Positions 51,985 to 60,478 of a DNA stretch of 64,000 nucleotides are shown piece by piece. Both the position numbers and the translations under genes were made by a program. The number at the start of each line of letters is the position of its first letter. The stretch's first letter is position 1. Source of the stretch: Ardenticatenaceae bacterium (GTDB lineage Bacteria; Chloroflexota; Anaerolineae; Promineifilales; Promineifilaceae); assembly GCA_020634215.1 (NCBI GenBank), contig JACKCD010000031.1:1-64000 (forward strand), written 5' to 3'. The notes below the pieces were generated by a model that worked only from the letters and a program-made list of their open reading frames with translations, ran no database searches and was not told the DNA's origin.

Positions 51985-52479
51985 CTACCCATATAAACTG
52001 GGGTCGTGTTCGTTGATCTGAATCGGCAGCCCATCAGGGTCGCGGATGAGCAGCGAACGACCGAAAGCTTCGTCAGCAATGTCGTCGGGCGTAGCAATCC
52101 CGGCGGCATTTAGCTCAGCCACAATTGCTTCCAGCGGTTTGTGGGCGGCGAGTGCCAGTGCCACCCACAGCCCGTTTTTGGGCAGGGTGTCGGTGAGGTG
52201 GAGAGCAAGAACGGCCGTTCCCAGCCGCAGTTCCGACCAATGCGCTCCCTCATTCTTTGCCACACAGCCTAACCCCTTATAAAAGCGCAGCGACCGCTCC
52301 ATGTCGGTGACATAGACGATGGTCATAGGAACCAAAGGCGCGGTTTCTCTTGCCAGCCGTGCCAGCAGAGCCTCCTCCACCAGCCGCGACAGCGATAGCT
52401 CCCGATCAATCGAAAAATGTTTGACCTGCCGGATTAGCTCCGACGGTAGGTACACGTTGAACTGTTTTTTCTCATCCAT
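51985..52479 (-). CDS. Ribbon-helix-helix / VOC (glyoxalase-fold) fusion, likely repressor
   Basis: 164 residues. Residues 1-45 (KKQFNVYLPSELIRQVKHFS, then LSLSRLVEEALLARLARE) form a ribbon-helix-helix DNA-binding unit of the CopG/Arc type. Residues 50-160 are a VOC domain (VPMTIVYVTDMERSLRFYKG; RDPDGLPIQINEHDP). VOC proteins bind small molecules and metals, so a fusion to a DNA-binding head suggests a metabolite-controlled repressor. Two TAGCAT palindromes cover its start codon and the 37-base gap to the MFS gene upstream, as expected for autoregulation. The metal ligands of true glyoxalases are only partly visible. This fusion is not a textbook family. Confidence 0.75.
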   Translation of the reverse strand: MDEKKQFNVYLPSELIRQVKHFSIDRELSLSRLVEEALLARLARETAPLVPMTIVYVTDMERSLRFYKGLGCVAKNEGAHWSELRLGTAVLALHLTDTLPKNGLWVALALAAHKPLEAIVAELNAAGIATPDDIADEAFGRSLLIRDPDGLPIQINEHDPSLYG

Positions 52480-52519
52480 GCTAATATACTAGCATAATAG
52501 TAAATTAGCATCAATGCTA
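52478..52519. promoter_or_regulatory. Two TAGCAT palindromes, likely operator of the RHH-VOC gene
   Basis: ATGCTA-N6-TAGCAT (52478-52495) and TAGCAT-CA-ATGCTA (52506-52519) have centres 26 bases apart. They overlap the start of the RHH-VOC gene and the stop of the MFS gene. Repeated short half-sites are how RHH repressors usually bind. Confidence 0.55.
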
Positions 52520-53839
52520 TAAGCCACGCGGCTCCTTCACCCAAAAGCGGAGCATCAGGAAAGCCAATAAACTGACCACCACGCTAGCGGCAAACACCCA
52601 GGTGTAGCTAATTTTGACCAGCAAGGCCCCCAGCAGCGGTGCTGCCATGCTGCCAATACCGGCCAGCGTGTTGGTAAGGCCGATGTAGGTGGGGCGCTTT
52701 TCTGGGGCGCAAAATTCCACGACGACGAGCATCCCGGAGACGATGCGGGCACCAGAAAAGAAGCCGAGCAAAAAGAAGGTGCCGATAAACCAGTTTGGAT
52801 CGGGGGCTAACCAGGCAAGGGCGAAGGCAAAAACGGCCGTTAATGCCGCAAGCTCCAGCGACAGCCGATGACCGCGCCGATCCGCCAAAAAACCCATCAG
52901 CAAACTACCGGCCGTTTGCCCTACCAGGCTGGCTGTCGTAAACGTCGCCACCATGCCATCCGAAATCGCCCACATCTGAATCGCCGCCACCGTCAAAAAG
53001 CCGCTCCCCATTTCTGCCAACGCCAGCACAAACCGCGCCAGCAAAAAGCTGCGGAAATTGTGGTCAGTTTGCACCACCTTGGGCAATTCAACCAAATATT
53101 GGCGCGTCGTCCGGCGCGGCACGCTGGCCTTCACCACCGGCTCACGTGTCAATGCCAGAAAAGTCCAGCTTAACGTAATTGCCATCCCCGCCACAGCGAA
53201 CAGGTAAATAAAGTTAAGCGGAAAGGCAACGCGATCCAACACCTGTCCAGCAATGCTGGCTGCCCCTACGCCTAGCAGCGTCCCAATAAACATGGTGCCA
53301 CCAAAAAAGCGCCCCCGCTGCGTCACGGGGAAGCAGCGGGCAATCATATCTTGCCAGGCTGCCGCCACCATGCCGCCACCGAAAGTGAACCAACTGTAAA
53401 GGAGTAAGAGCAGCACCACCGCCAGCGTGGGCGAACGATAGGCAGCCAGGGGAGCCAGGATAAACAAAATGGCGGGCAGCCGCTCGGTTAAAAAGCCAAT
53501 GTTGACCACAATCGGCTTCTTGCGATCCAGCCGTTCGATGATGTTGGCCGTCAGCAGTTGCGGCAGCATAAAGCCACCCTGCGCCAACATCGCCATCAGT
53601 GCCAGCGGCAGGGTACTGCTGGTCAATTTGCTGATAAACAAAGGCAGGATGGTGGTGGATGAAATGAGGCTGAGGCCACCCATGAAAAAAATGACATCAA
53701 ACGAGTTGACGAGAAAGTTCCAGCGCAGATGGCGATCCCGCTCAACTTCGGCTTCATCGGGGGTTAAAAGCTGGACAGGTTGGTCAAGCTGGAGCAAACG
53801 GCGCAGCGGCCGACGGGTAATAGTAGGCAAATTGCTCAA
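52517..53839 (-). CDS. Major facilitator superfamily transporter
   Basis: 440 residues, about 12 helices after a cytoplasmic N-terminus of 45 residues (RRPLRRLLQLDQPVQLLTPD). Loop motifs NIIERLDRKKPIVVNIGFLT and GFLADRRGHRLSLELAAL are typical of MFS proteins. The start is TTG 53839, with AGGAG five bases upstream. The 3' end lies inside the operator of the RHH-VOC gene, so carrier and regulator may be co-transcribed, and the carrier could export or import the compound sensed by the VOC domain. Substrate unknown. Confidence 0.82.
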   Translation of the reverse strand: MSNLPTITRRPLRRLLQLDQPVQLLTPDEAEVERDRHLRWNFLVNSFDVIFFMGGLSLISSTTILPLFISKLTSSTLPLALMAMLAQGGFMLPQLLTANIIERLDRKKPIVVNIGFLTERLPAILFILAPLAAYRSPTLAVVLLLLLYSWFTFGGGMVAAAWQDMIARCFPVTQRGRFFGGTMFIGTLLGVGAASIAGQVLDRVAFPLNFIYLFAVAGMAITLSWTFLALTREPVVKASVPRRTTRQYLVELPKVVQTDHNFRSFLLARFVLALAEMGSGFLTVAAIQMWAISDGMVATFTTASLVGQTAGSLLMGFLADRRGHRLSLELAALTAVFAFALAWLAPDPNWFIGTFFLLGFFSGARIVSGMLVVVEFCAPEKRPTYIGLTNTLAGIGSMAAPLLGALLVKISYTWVFAASVVVSLLAFLMLRFWVKEPRGL

Positions 53840-53847
53840 CAGTTCTC

Positions 53848-54543
53848 CTAACTACGAATGCGCTGCACAAGAGCCTGCACACGGGCAGGGTCAAATTGGT
53901 CAAAGCGGTGGCTGATGCCGGTGGCAACCAGGAAGCAATCGGCATAGGGTAGATAGTCGCCCACATTTTCGGGGGTAATGCCGCTGGCGATGGCTAATGG
54001 ATGGTTGCCAATGGCCTGCTTCATGGTGCGGATTTTGGCAACGGAAGCGGCGTGGCCGGTGCCGGGGCCGCTGGTGGTGATGACATCCATGTAGGCAACG
54101 GCCGTTTGTGCCGCCACCCCCAAATCTGCCACCTCGCGCTGATATTTAAACGCCACCCCGCCAAAGTAAAGCCCATTCCAGCCGTGCTGCTGCTGCGCCC
54201 GCTGCACCCGCTCGGCAGCGGGCTGGTCGGCGCGGGTTTCGTCAATTTCGGCGTTGTCTACCCACACCCCAGCCATGCCCGGCGGCACGGTGGCAAAGGT
54301 AGCAGCAGCATCCAAATCAAGGCAGTTCACGCCCAGCCACCAGTGGGGAAAAACGGCCGTTAATGCCGCATACACCTCCAGCAAAACCGAAGAGGCAATG
54401 TCATGGTTGATCAAAAAAACGCCGTCGGCTCCAGCATCGTGGGCAATGTGGGCGTTGCGCTCCGCCTGCGCCTGGTCAACCACATGGATGACGGGCAGGA
54501 TGACGTGGCGTGGGGAAAATTGTTGGCGAAATTTAGAAGTCAT
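53848..54543 (-). CDS. TIM-barrel protein, BtpA/SgcQ-like
   Basis: 231 residues, soluble alpha/beta barrel. ILPVIHVVDQAQAERNAHIA, AGADGVFLINHDI and ITTSGPGTGHAASVAKIRTM show the strand-helix rhythm and a phosphate-binding-like C-terminal Gly motif (PLAIASGITPENVGDYL). The nearest family in memory is BtpA/SgcQ, some of which accompany photosystem or sugar-phosphate genes; the match is not certain. The start overlaps the GNAT stop by ATGA, and the MFS gene follows after eight bases, so the three form one unit with the RHH-VOC gene. Confidence 0.55.
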   Translation of the reverse strand: MTSKFRQQFSPRHVILPVIHVVDQAQAERNAHIAHDAGADGVFLINHDIASSVLLEVYAALTAVFPHWWLGVNCLDLDAAATFATVPPGMAGVWVDNAEIDETRADQPAAERVQRAQQQHGWNGLYFGGVAFKYQREVADLGVAAQTAVAYMDVITTSGPGTGHAASVAKIRTMKQAIGNHPLAIASGITPENVGDYLPYADCFLVATGISHRFDQFDPARVQALVQRIRS

Positions 54544-55154
54544 AGCTTGATGCCAAACATAATGGCCTTGGGGTATTGATGAACGGGGCGATAGCCAAGT
54601 TTTTTGTAAAAGGCAACGGCGCGGGGATTGCTGCGGCTAACACCCAGATGAACGGCCGTTACCCCCATCCCCCGCAGTTCATGCCAAAACCGCTCCATCA
54701 GCTTGCGCCCCCACCCTTGCCGCTGCGCCTCCGGCAGCAAATCAATGTGCAAATGCGCCGGGTAGCTTGCCACATACGCTTGCATCTCCTCATCAGACAC
54801 CAGGGCACTGGCATGGATATGGCGGATAGCCCAGGCATCAGATGAGGGGTCGGTTGGCTCAGGCAGCGGGTAGCGTGCCCGCAGCGGCGGCAGCCAATCG
54901 CGCTCGCACCGTTCGCCAAACGCCACCGAGTCGCGTGTGCCCAAAATGTAGCCGCATGGAACCGCATTGCGGGTCAGCAAAAAGCACAAATCTGGTTCAA
55001 AGACAGCATAGGGCGCAGCATAAATATGCCCCAACAGGTCGGGGTCACGGTACAGCAGCGTGGCATCACGCCCATGATCGCCAGTTTGCAGGCAAATGCG
55101 GTACAGGGAGGTCAAATCGGTGGGGTGATAGGGACGGATTGCAAAAGTCGTCAT
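54540..55154 (-). CDS. GNAT-family N-acetyltransferase
   Basis: 204 residues from ATG 55154. Begins FAIRPYHPTDLTSLYRICL. The acetyl-CoA loop is in LLPEAQRQGWGRKLMERFWH (Arg/Gln-x-x-Gly-x-Gly/Arg type) and the C-terminal strand has LGVSRSNPRAVAFYKKLGY. Substrate unknown. No Shine-Dalgarno precedes the start. It is the first gene of the unit GNAT - TIM barrel - MFS - RHH/VOC. Confidence 0.82.
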   Translation of the reverse strand: MTTFAIRPYHPTDLTSLYRICLQTGDHGRDATLLYRDPDLLGHIYAAPYAVFEPDLCFLLTRNAVPCGYILGTRDSVAFGERCERDWLPPLRARYPLPEPTDPSSDAWAIRHIHASALVSDEEMQAYVASYPAHLHIDLLPEAQRQGWGRKLMERFWHELRGMGVTAVHLGVSRSNPRAVAFYKKLGYRPVHQYPKAIMFGIKL

Positions 55155-55299
55155 GAGGGGGAATTGTATGCTACGCAGGTCGGTTTGCAAACAGGTTGCG
55201 CGGGTAGCTAACCAATTGGCTCTTGACTTGTTGCCCCCACCTCATTACTGTTGCTATCGTCTTGAATAGCTATTGTGTATTCACACGGAGTAAAGGTAT

Positions 55300-56325
55300 A
55301 TGTTTACAAAACGATGGCTACTGTGGGTGGTATGGGGCGTATTGGTATTGGGGGGAATAACGGCCGTTTATGCCCGCACCCGCGCCACAACCAACAGCTA
55401 CCTCCCCCTCATCACCCGTTCCGGCACCCCGCCGCCGCAAATCGCTGGATGCGATGTCTTCCCCGGCGACAACATTTGGAATACCCCCGTTGACAACCTT
55501 CCCGTTCACGCCAGATCGTCGGGTTATATCAACACCATCGGAGCCAGCCGCACCGTCCACGCCGACTTCGGCTCTGGCGTGTGGCCGCCCGGCTCCAACA
55601 GCCCCATTGGCATTCCGTTTATCACCGTCCCCGCCAACCAGCCCAATGTCCCCATCACCTTTGTCTGGTGGCCGGAAGAGAGCGACCCCGGCCCCTACCC
55701 CATCCCGCCCAACGCCCCCATCGAAGGCGGTGCCGCTGGTGACGGCGACCGGCATGTGCTGGTGCTACAACAGGGAACATGCAAGCTGTTTGAACTGTAC
55801 AGTGCCTTCCCGCAGTCGGGCGGCGGCTGGGAAGCGGGCAACGGAGCCGTCTATGACCTCAACTCCCACGCCCTGCGCCCCGATGGTTGGACCTCGGCCG
55901 ATGCCGCCGGGCTGCCCATTTTGCCGGGGCTGGTGCGCTATGACGAGGTCGCCAGCGGCGAAATTCGCCACGCCATTCGCTTTACCGCGCCAGAAACGCA
56001 GGCGGCGCACCTGTGGCCGGCGCGGCACCACGCCTCTAACCAAACGGGAGCCAATTACCCGCCGATGGGACTGCGGCTACGGCTGCGTGCCGACTATGAC
56101 ATCTCCGGCTTTTCGCCCGATGTGCAGGTCATTTTGCGGGCGTTCAAGCGGTATGGCCTCATTTTGGCCGACAACGGCTCCGCTTGGTATATCTCCGGCG
56201 CACCGGATGCACGGTGGGACAATGACCAACTGCACGAAATGGATGTGATTCGCGGCTCGGATTTTGAGGCGGTGGAGGTGTCGGGATTGATAGTAGAGCC
56301 AAATTCGGGGCGGGTGAAGAAGTAG
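55300..56325 (+). CDS. Exported protein of unknown function with YLPLI motif
   Basis: 341 residues. Signal peptide or anchor (LLWVVWGVLVLGGITAVYA), then NSYLPLITRSG, a motif also found at the C-terminus of the next gene. The body starts CDVFPGDNIWNTPVDNLPV and continues with Trp/Pro-rich beta sequence (FVWWPEESDPGPYPI; GDRHVLVLQQGTCKLFEL) and conserved His/Arg/Asp residues that could form an active site. I recognise this as a family of secreted bacterial proteins but not its function. It is followed on the same strand by the CotH protein gene after a CGTCGTCC repeat. Confidence 0.7.
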   Translation: MFTKRWLLWVVWGVLVLGGITAVYARTRATTNSYLPLITRSGTPPPQIAGCDVFPGDNIWNTPVDNLPVHARSSGYINTIGASRTVHADFGSGVWPPGSNSPIGIPFITVPANQPNVPITFVWWPEESDPGPYPIPPNAPIEGGAAGDGDRHVLVLQQGTCKLFELYSAFPQSGGGWEAGNGAVYDLNSHALRPDGWTSADAAGLPILPGLVRYDEVASGEIRHAIRFTAPETQAAHLWPARHHASNQTGANYPPMGLRLRLRADYDISGFSPDVQVILRAFKRYGLILADNGSAWYISGAPDARWDNDQLHEMDVIRGSDFEAVEVSGLIVEPNSGRVKK

Positions 56326-56384
56326 CGGGGGAGCAGGGGGGCAGGGGGGAAACGGCCGTTTTCTATCATTCATTCCGTCGTCCG

Positions 56385-56405
56385 TCGTCCATCGTCCGTC
56401 GTTTC
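56385..56405 (+). repeat. CCGTCGTCCGTCGTCC short repeat
   Basis: Third copy of the family at 16181 and 27213, here preceded by a GGGGAGCAGGGGGGCAGGG repeat (56326-56350) and the palindrome at 56351. Two more short-repeat families within 80 bases. Confidence 0.75.
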
Positions 56406-56531
56406 GTAAGGTAGGTTGAAATCAAGTTGTGGTATAGTACCAAAGTCATGGGGAAAACGGCCGTTTTCTGCCCTCCTCCTTGGGCAAGGCGACCTGAGAG
56501 CCAAAATCTACCAAATAAAAGGTTGACCTGC

Positions 56532-59500
56532 ATGTTGTCACTCCGTCGTTTTGTCCTCTTTTTCTCTGGCTTGCTCCTAAGCTTGCTGCTATGGCACCCC
56601 ACTTATGCCCAAACAGAAACGACCCCGCCGCTGTTTAGCGTAGCGCGTGGCTTTTATACCACCCCGTTTGACCTGGTGCTAACCAGCGACCCGCCGGGCG
56701 CGGCAATTTATTACACAACCGATGGCTCTACGCCAACGGCCGTTTCTACTCCCTACACCACACCCATTCATGTGGCGACCACAACGGCCGTTCGTGCCAT
56801 CGCCATTGCCGACGGCCAGCCAGCCTCCCCCGCCGTCACCCACACCTACCTTTTTTTGGCCGATGTCATTCACCAGGGCAACCACCCGGCCGGCTATCCC
56901 GACCTCTTCGCCGCCACCGACGAAAACGGCCCCTACCCCGCCGACTACGAAATGGATCCCGAGGTCGTCAATGACCCCGCCTACAGCGACGAAATGGACG
57001 CCGCCCTCACCAGCATCCCCACTCTCTCCATCGTCACCGACATCCCCAACCTGTTCGACCCCGACACCGGCATCTACTACAATGCCCTGATGAGCGGGCG
57101 CGAGTGGGAACGCCCCACCTCGGTCGAACTCATTTACCCCGATGGCAAACAAGGCTTCCAGGTCAACGCTGGCATCCGCACCCACGGCAAGGGCAGCCGC
57201 GACCCACGCATTTCGCCCAAAAAATCATTCCGCCTCTACTTCCGCAGCGAATACGGCCCCGGCAAACTCGAATTCCCCCTCTTCGACAACCCCAACGCCG
57301 CCGTAGAATTTGATAAACTGGTGCTGCGGGCTGGCTCCAACAACAAATGGACCCACTGGAGCACCTTCCAGCGCCCCGTTGCCCTCTACATGCGCGACGA
57401 ATTTGCCCGCCGCTCCCAGCAAGCTATGGGTCAGGTGTCGCCCAACGGCATCTACGTCCAGCTTTACATCAACGGCCTCTACTGGGGTCTTTACAACATC
57501 GCCGAACGGATTGACGATGTGTACGCCTCCGACTACTTTGGCGGCAACGAAGCCGACTGGGACGTGATCAAGCCCGACGATTTTGGCGGGCAAGAAGCAG
57601 CCGAAGGCAACTTGTTGGCGTGGCAAACGGTGTCGGCCCTGGCCGAAGAAGATTTGACCATTCCGGCCAACTATCAGGCAGTCGTGGATTATGTTGACCT
57701 CGAAAGCCTGGCCGACTACATCATCCTGCTCCACTACATTGAAAACACCGACTGGCCGGAGCGTAACTGGTATGCCGTTCGCAACCGCGTCAGCGGCGGC
57801 GGTTTCAAATTTATCGTCTGGGATTCCGAGCTAGGGCTGAAAGACAAAAACCGCAACATCATCGCGGAAGATTACCCCAACACCCCCGCCCACCTTTTCC
57901 AACGCCTCCGCACCAACGCCGACTTCCGCATGTTGTTTGCCGACCGCGTGTACAAGCATCTCTTTAACGACGGAGCCTTGACCCAAGCTGAGGCCACCGC
58001 CCGCTTTGTCGAACTAACCGACCTGGTTTACCAGCCCGTTGTGGGCGAATCGGCCCGCTGGGGCGACTATCGCCGCGACGTATACCAGCGGCCAGATGTA
58101 GGCAACCAAAGCCCGTTTGAACTGTACACCCGCGATGTCCACTGGGTGGCGCAGCGCGACAAGATGCTGGCGCAATATTTCCCCGTTCGCGCTACTAACG
58201 TCATTTCCAACTATGTGGGCGCAGGGCTGTACCCCACAATCGCGCCCCCCCACTTTAGCCAGCCCAGCGGTGCCGTCACGTCCGGGTCGGTGCTGACCAT
58301 TGACAACAATGAAAACGGCGGGCAAGGCAGCATCTACTACACCGTGGACGGCAGCGACCCCCGCTTGCCCGGCGGCAACATTTCGCCCAAGGCCAACAAC
58401 GGCGGCGACTCCGTTAACGTGCCGATTTTTAACACGGTGACGGTCAAGGCACGGGTTCGCAGCGGCGCGACGTGGAGCGCGGTGCAGCAAGCCACCTTCT
58501 TCGTGTCGCAAGATATGAGCAAGCTGGTGATCAACGAAATCATGTACCACCCGCCCGATGATACGGGGCTGGATGGGAATGAGTATGAGTTTTTGGAACT
58601 GCTAAACACGGGCAGCGAAACGCTTAACCTGGATAACGTGACCTTTGCCGAAGGGATTAACTACACCTTCCCGCCGGGGGCGACGGTGCTGCCGGGTGGC
58701 TTCATTGTGCTGGCAAGCAACGCCACAGCGTTTGAGGCCAAATATGGCTTTGCCCCCGACGGGGTGTATTTGGACAGGCTTTCCAACAGCGGCGAAACGG
58801 TGCGGCTGCTGGACGGGCTGGGGGGCGAGATTGACCGCGTGGCCTACACCGACCAACCGCCGTGGCCGGCCGACCCCGATGGGTTAGGTTCGTCGCTGGA
58901 ACTAATTGACGCACAGTTGGACAACAGCTTGCCGCAAAACTGGAAAAGCTCGGCGGCAGCGGGCGGCACGCCGGGGGCACCCAACTCCTCTGGCACCACC
59001 GACCCGTGCGCCACGCCGCCCCCAGTCATCGTCATCAACGAGATCAACTACAATTCGTCGGATTCGTTTAACCCAGAGGATTGGGTGGAGCTGTATAACC
59101 CGGGGGAAACGGCCGTTTCTCTCACCAACTGGGTCTTCCAGGATGAAAGCGCGGGGTTCACCATTCCGGCCAATACCACCCTGCCCCCCCACGGCTATCT
59201 GGTGCTGGTACGCGACCAAGCGTTGTTTAGCACCGCCTTCCCCGCCATCAGCAACTTTTTGGGCAACTTGCCCTTTGGCTTTAGCGGCGGCGGCGAACGG
59301 CTGCGGCTACTTAGCCCCACCGGCTGTATAGTGGATGAAGTGGCCTACGACGATGTGGCTCCCTGGCCGCCAGCCGCCGATGGCACCGGCCCTACTCTAA
59401 CCCTGCTCAACCCGGCACTGGATAACAACAACCCGGCAAGCTGGGTTGCGTCTGCCATGACGGGCGGCACGCCGGGTGCGGCCAACTTCCCCAATGGCCC

Positions 59501-59546
59501 GACAGACAATTACAATGCCTACCTGCCGCTGATTGTGCGAAAGTAA
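56532..59546 (+). CDS. Secreted CotH-kinase-like protein with chitobiase and lamin-tail domains
   Basis: 1004 residues from ATG 56532. Signal peptide (FVLFFSGLLLSLLLWHPTYA). A chitobiase/beta-hexosaminidase C-terminal-like domain (GAAIYYTTDGSTPTAV) comes next. The CotH domain spans about 170-560 with GIRTHGKGSRDPRISPKKSF, QLYINGLYWGLYNIAERIDD and FIVWDSELGLKDKNRN, where Lys, Glu/Asp and Asp fit the kinase-like site. A second chitobiase-like segment (SIYYTVDGSDPRLPGG) and two lamin-tail domains follow (INEIMYHPP; INEINYNSSD). The C-terminus is NAYLPLIVRK. CotH proteins phosphorylate secreted proteins in spore formers; exported relatives in other phyla are widespread with unknown targets. Confidence 0.88.
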   Translation: MLSLRRFVLFFSGLLLSLLLWHPTYAQTETTPPLFSVARGFYTTPFDLVLTSDPPGAAIYYTTDGSTPTAVSTPYTTPIHVATTTAVRAIAIADGQPASPAVTHTYLFLADVIHQGNHPAGYPDLFAATDENGPYPADYEMDPEVVNDPAYSDEMDAALTSIPTLSIVTDIPNLFDPDTGIYYNALMSGREWERPTSVELIYPDGKQGFQVNAGIRTHGKGSRDPRISPKKSFRLYFRSEYGPGKLEFPLFDNPNAAVEFDKLVLRAGSNNKWTHWSTFQRPVALYMRDEFARRSQQAMGQVSPNGIYVQLYINGLYWGLYNIAERIDDVYASDYFGGNEADWDVIKPDDFGGQEAAEGNLLAWQTVSALAEEDLTIPANYQAVVDYVDLESLADYIILLHYIENTDWPERNWYAVRNRVSGGGFKFIVWDSELGLKDKNRNIIAEDYPNTPAHLFQRLRTNADFRMLFADRVYKHLFNDGALTQAEATARFVELTDLVYQPVVGESARWGDYRRDVYQRPDVGNQSPFELYTRDVHWVAQRDKMLAQYFPVRATNVISNYVGAGLYPTIAPPHFSQPSGAVTSGSVLTIDNNENGGQGSIYYTVDGSDPRLPGGNISPKANNGGDSVNVPIFNTVTVKARVRSGATWSAVQQATFFVSQDMSKLVINEIMYHPPDDTGLDGNEYEFLELLNTGSETLNLDNVTFAEGINYTFPPGATVLPGGFIVLASNATAFEAKYGFAPDGVYLDRLSNSGETVRLLDGLGGEIDRVAYTDQPPWPADPDGLGSSLELIDAQLDNSLPQNWKSSAAAGGTPGAPNSSGTTDPCATPPPVIVINEINYNSSDSFNPEDWVELYNPGETAVSLTNWVFQDESAGFTIPANTTLPPHGYLVLVRDQALFSTAFPAISNFLGNLPFGFSGGGERLRLLSPTGCIVDEVAYDDVAPWPPAADGTGPTLTLLNPALDNNNPASWVASAMTGGTPGAANFPNGPTDNYNAYLPLIVRK

Positions 59547-59576
59547 GCATTCCCAAGATTGCTACCCGTGCAAGAA

Positions 59577-59604
59577 GGGGCGTAGACGATACGCCCCTTT
59601 TTTT
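59577..59604 (+). terminator. Intrinsic terminator after the CotH gene
   Basis: GGGGCGT (59577-59583) pairs with ACGCCCC (59591-59597) around AGACGAT and is followed by seven T. Thirty bases after the stop codon. Confidence 0.85.
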
Positions 59605-59631
59605 GCCTAACGGACATCAAGCACCCCAGTG

Positions 59632-59850
59632 CTATTCTGTTTTTGGAGTCTTAACGGCCGTTAGTGCGTCAAGCAGGGTGCGGGTATTGTTGGCGATGTC
59701 AGAAACGGCCGTTTCAAACGCCGCCTCATTTACCCGCGATGGTTTCCGGTAGCCGCTCACCTTACGCACAAACTGTAGAGCCGCTTCATATAACTCTTCA
59801 TCAGTGGGAGCACGGTCATCAAAACGTAGCTTCTTAATGCTGCGGCACAT
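59632..59850 (-). CDS. DUF2277 protein
   Basis: 72 residues from ATG 59850 (AGGAAC upstream; the six extra residues of the longer frame are not family-like). MCRSIKKLRFDDRAPTDEEL and LQFVRKVSGYRKPSRVNEAA match DUF2277, a small all-helical family with an invariant Met-Cys-Arg start. Function unknown. Two palindrome copies (59653, 59704) fall inside this short gene 51 bases apart. Convergent with the CotH gene. Confidence 0.88.
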   Translation of the reverse strand: MCRSIKKLRFDDRAPTDEELYEAALQFVRKVSGYRKPSRVNEAAFETAVSDIANNTRTLLDALTAVKTPKTE

Positions 59851-59926
59851 AGCTTGTTCCTGTGTCAATGGTGGCTGGTGTTAGTTGCTGGTACAAGCCA
59901 CCAACCACCATTGCTCCATTTCTCTT

Positions 59927-60445
59927 TTAAGCGCGGCGGCGGGTTTGGAGCAGGAGACCGAAGGCAATGAGAGAGAGGGCAAGGATGGCAACAACGGCCG
60001 TTAATCCCGCACTAACCGCCCCGCCTGCCTGCGGCAGCAGGCCACTTGTCGTAGCAGTGCTGGTTGACTGAAGGCAAAAGTTGATGTTTTCTGCCAGCCT
60101 GTTGTTTTCATCAATCAGCGCGTACAGTGTGGCCGACGAAGTGATTTTCCAGCCAGTTCCCGGCTGCACCGTCACTTTCCAGTAGCTATCGCCAACCGAA
60201 ACCAGCCCAAAGGTACCATCGCTGCCAGTGGTGTGGTCCATCACAATCCCGCCATCGCTATTCACAAATTGCAGCGGCACATTGGCAATACCCACTTCCC
60301 CGGCTACCCCTGTGCCCACACACTTGCCATCCCCATTGACATCCACTGCCACCACCCCACGAATCGAGCCGCTGTCCTGGGCGTAGGCAATCCCTGCCGC
60401 CCAAAGCAACACAAACACACACGTCAACCAAAATAATTTTTTCAT
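59927..60445 (-). CDS. Cell-wall-anchored SdrD-like protein with LPQAG signal
   Basis: 172 residues. Signal peptide (LFWLTCVFVLLWAAGIAYA), then one SdrD/CNA-B-like beta domain (SIRGVVAVDVNGDGKCVGTG; GSDGTFGLVSVGDSYWKVTV). The C-terminus carries a sorting signal: LLPQAGGAVSAG, a hydrophobic helix, then QTRRRA. LPQAG differs from the classical LPxTG but keeps the Leu-Pro-x-x-Gly shape. It is encoded directly upstream of a sortase gene's 3' end, on the same strand, and is thus its probable substrate. Confidence 0.82.
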   Translation of the reverse strand: MKKLFWLTCVFVLLWAAGIAYAQDSGSIRGVVAVDVNGDGKCVGTGVAGEVGIANVPLQFVNSDGGIVMDHTTGSDGTFGLVSVGDSYWKVTVQPGTGWKITSSATLYALIDENNRLAENINFCLQSTSTATTSGLLPQAGGAVSAGLTAVVAILALSLIAFGLLLQTRRRA

Positions 60446-60478
60446 AATTTCCTCCTGAAAATAGGTGTTGGCAAAATA

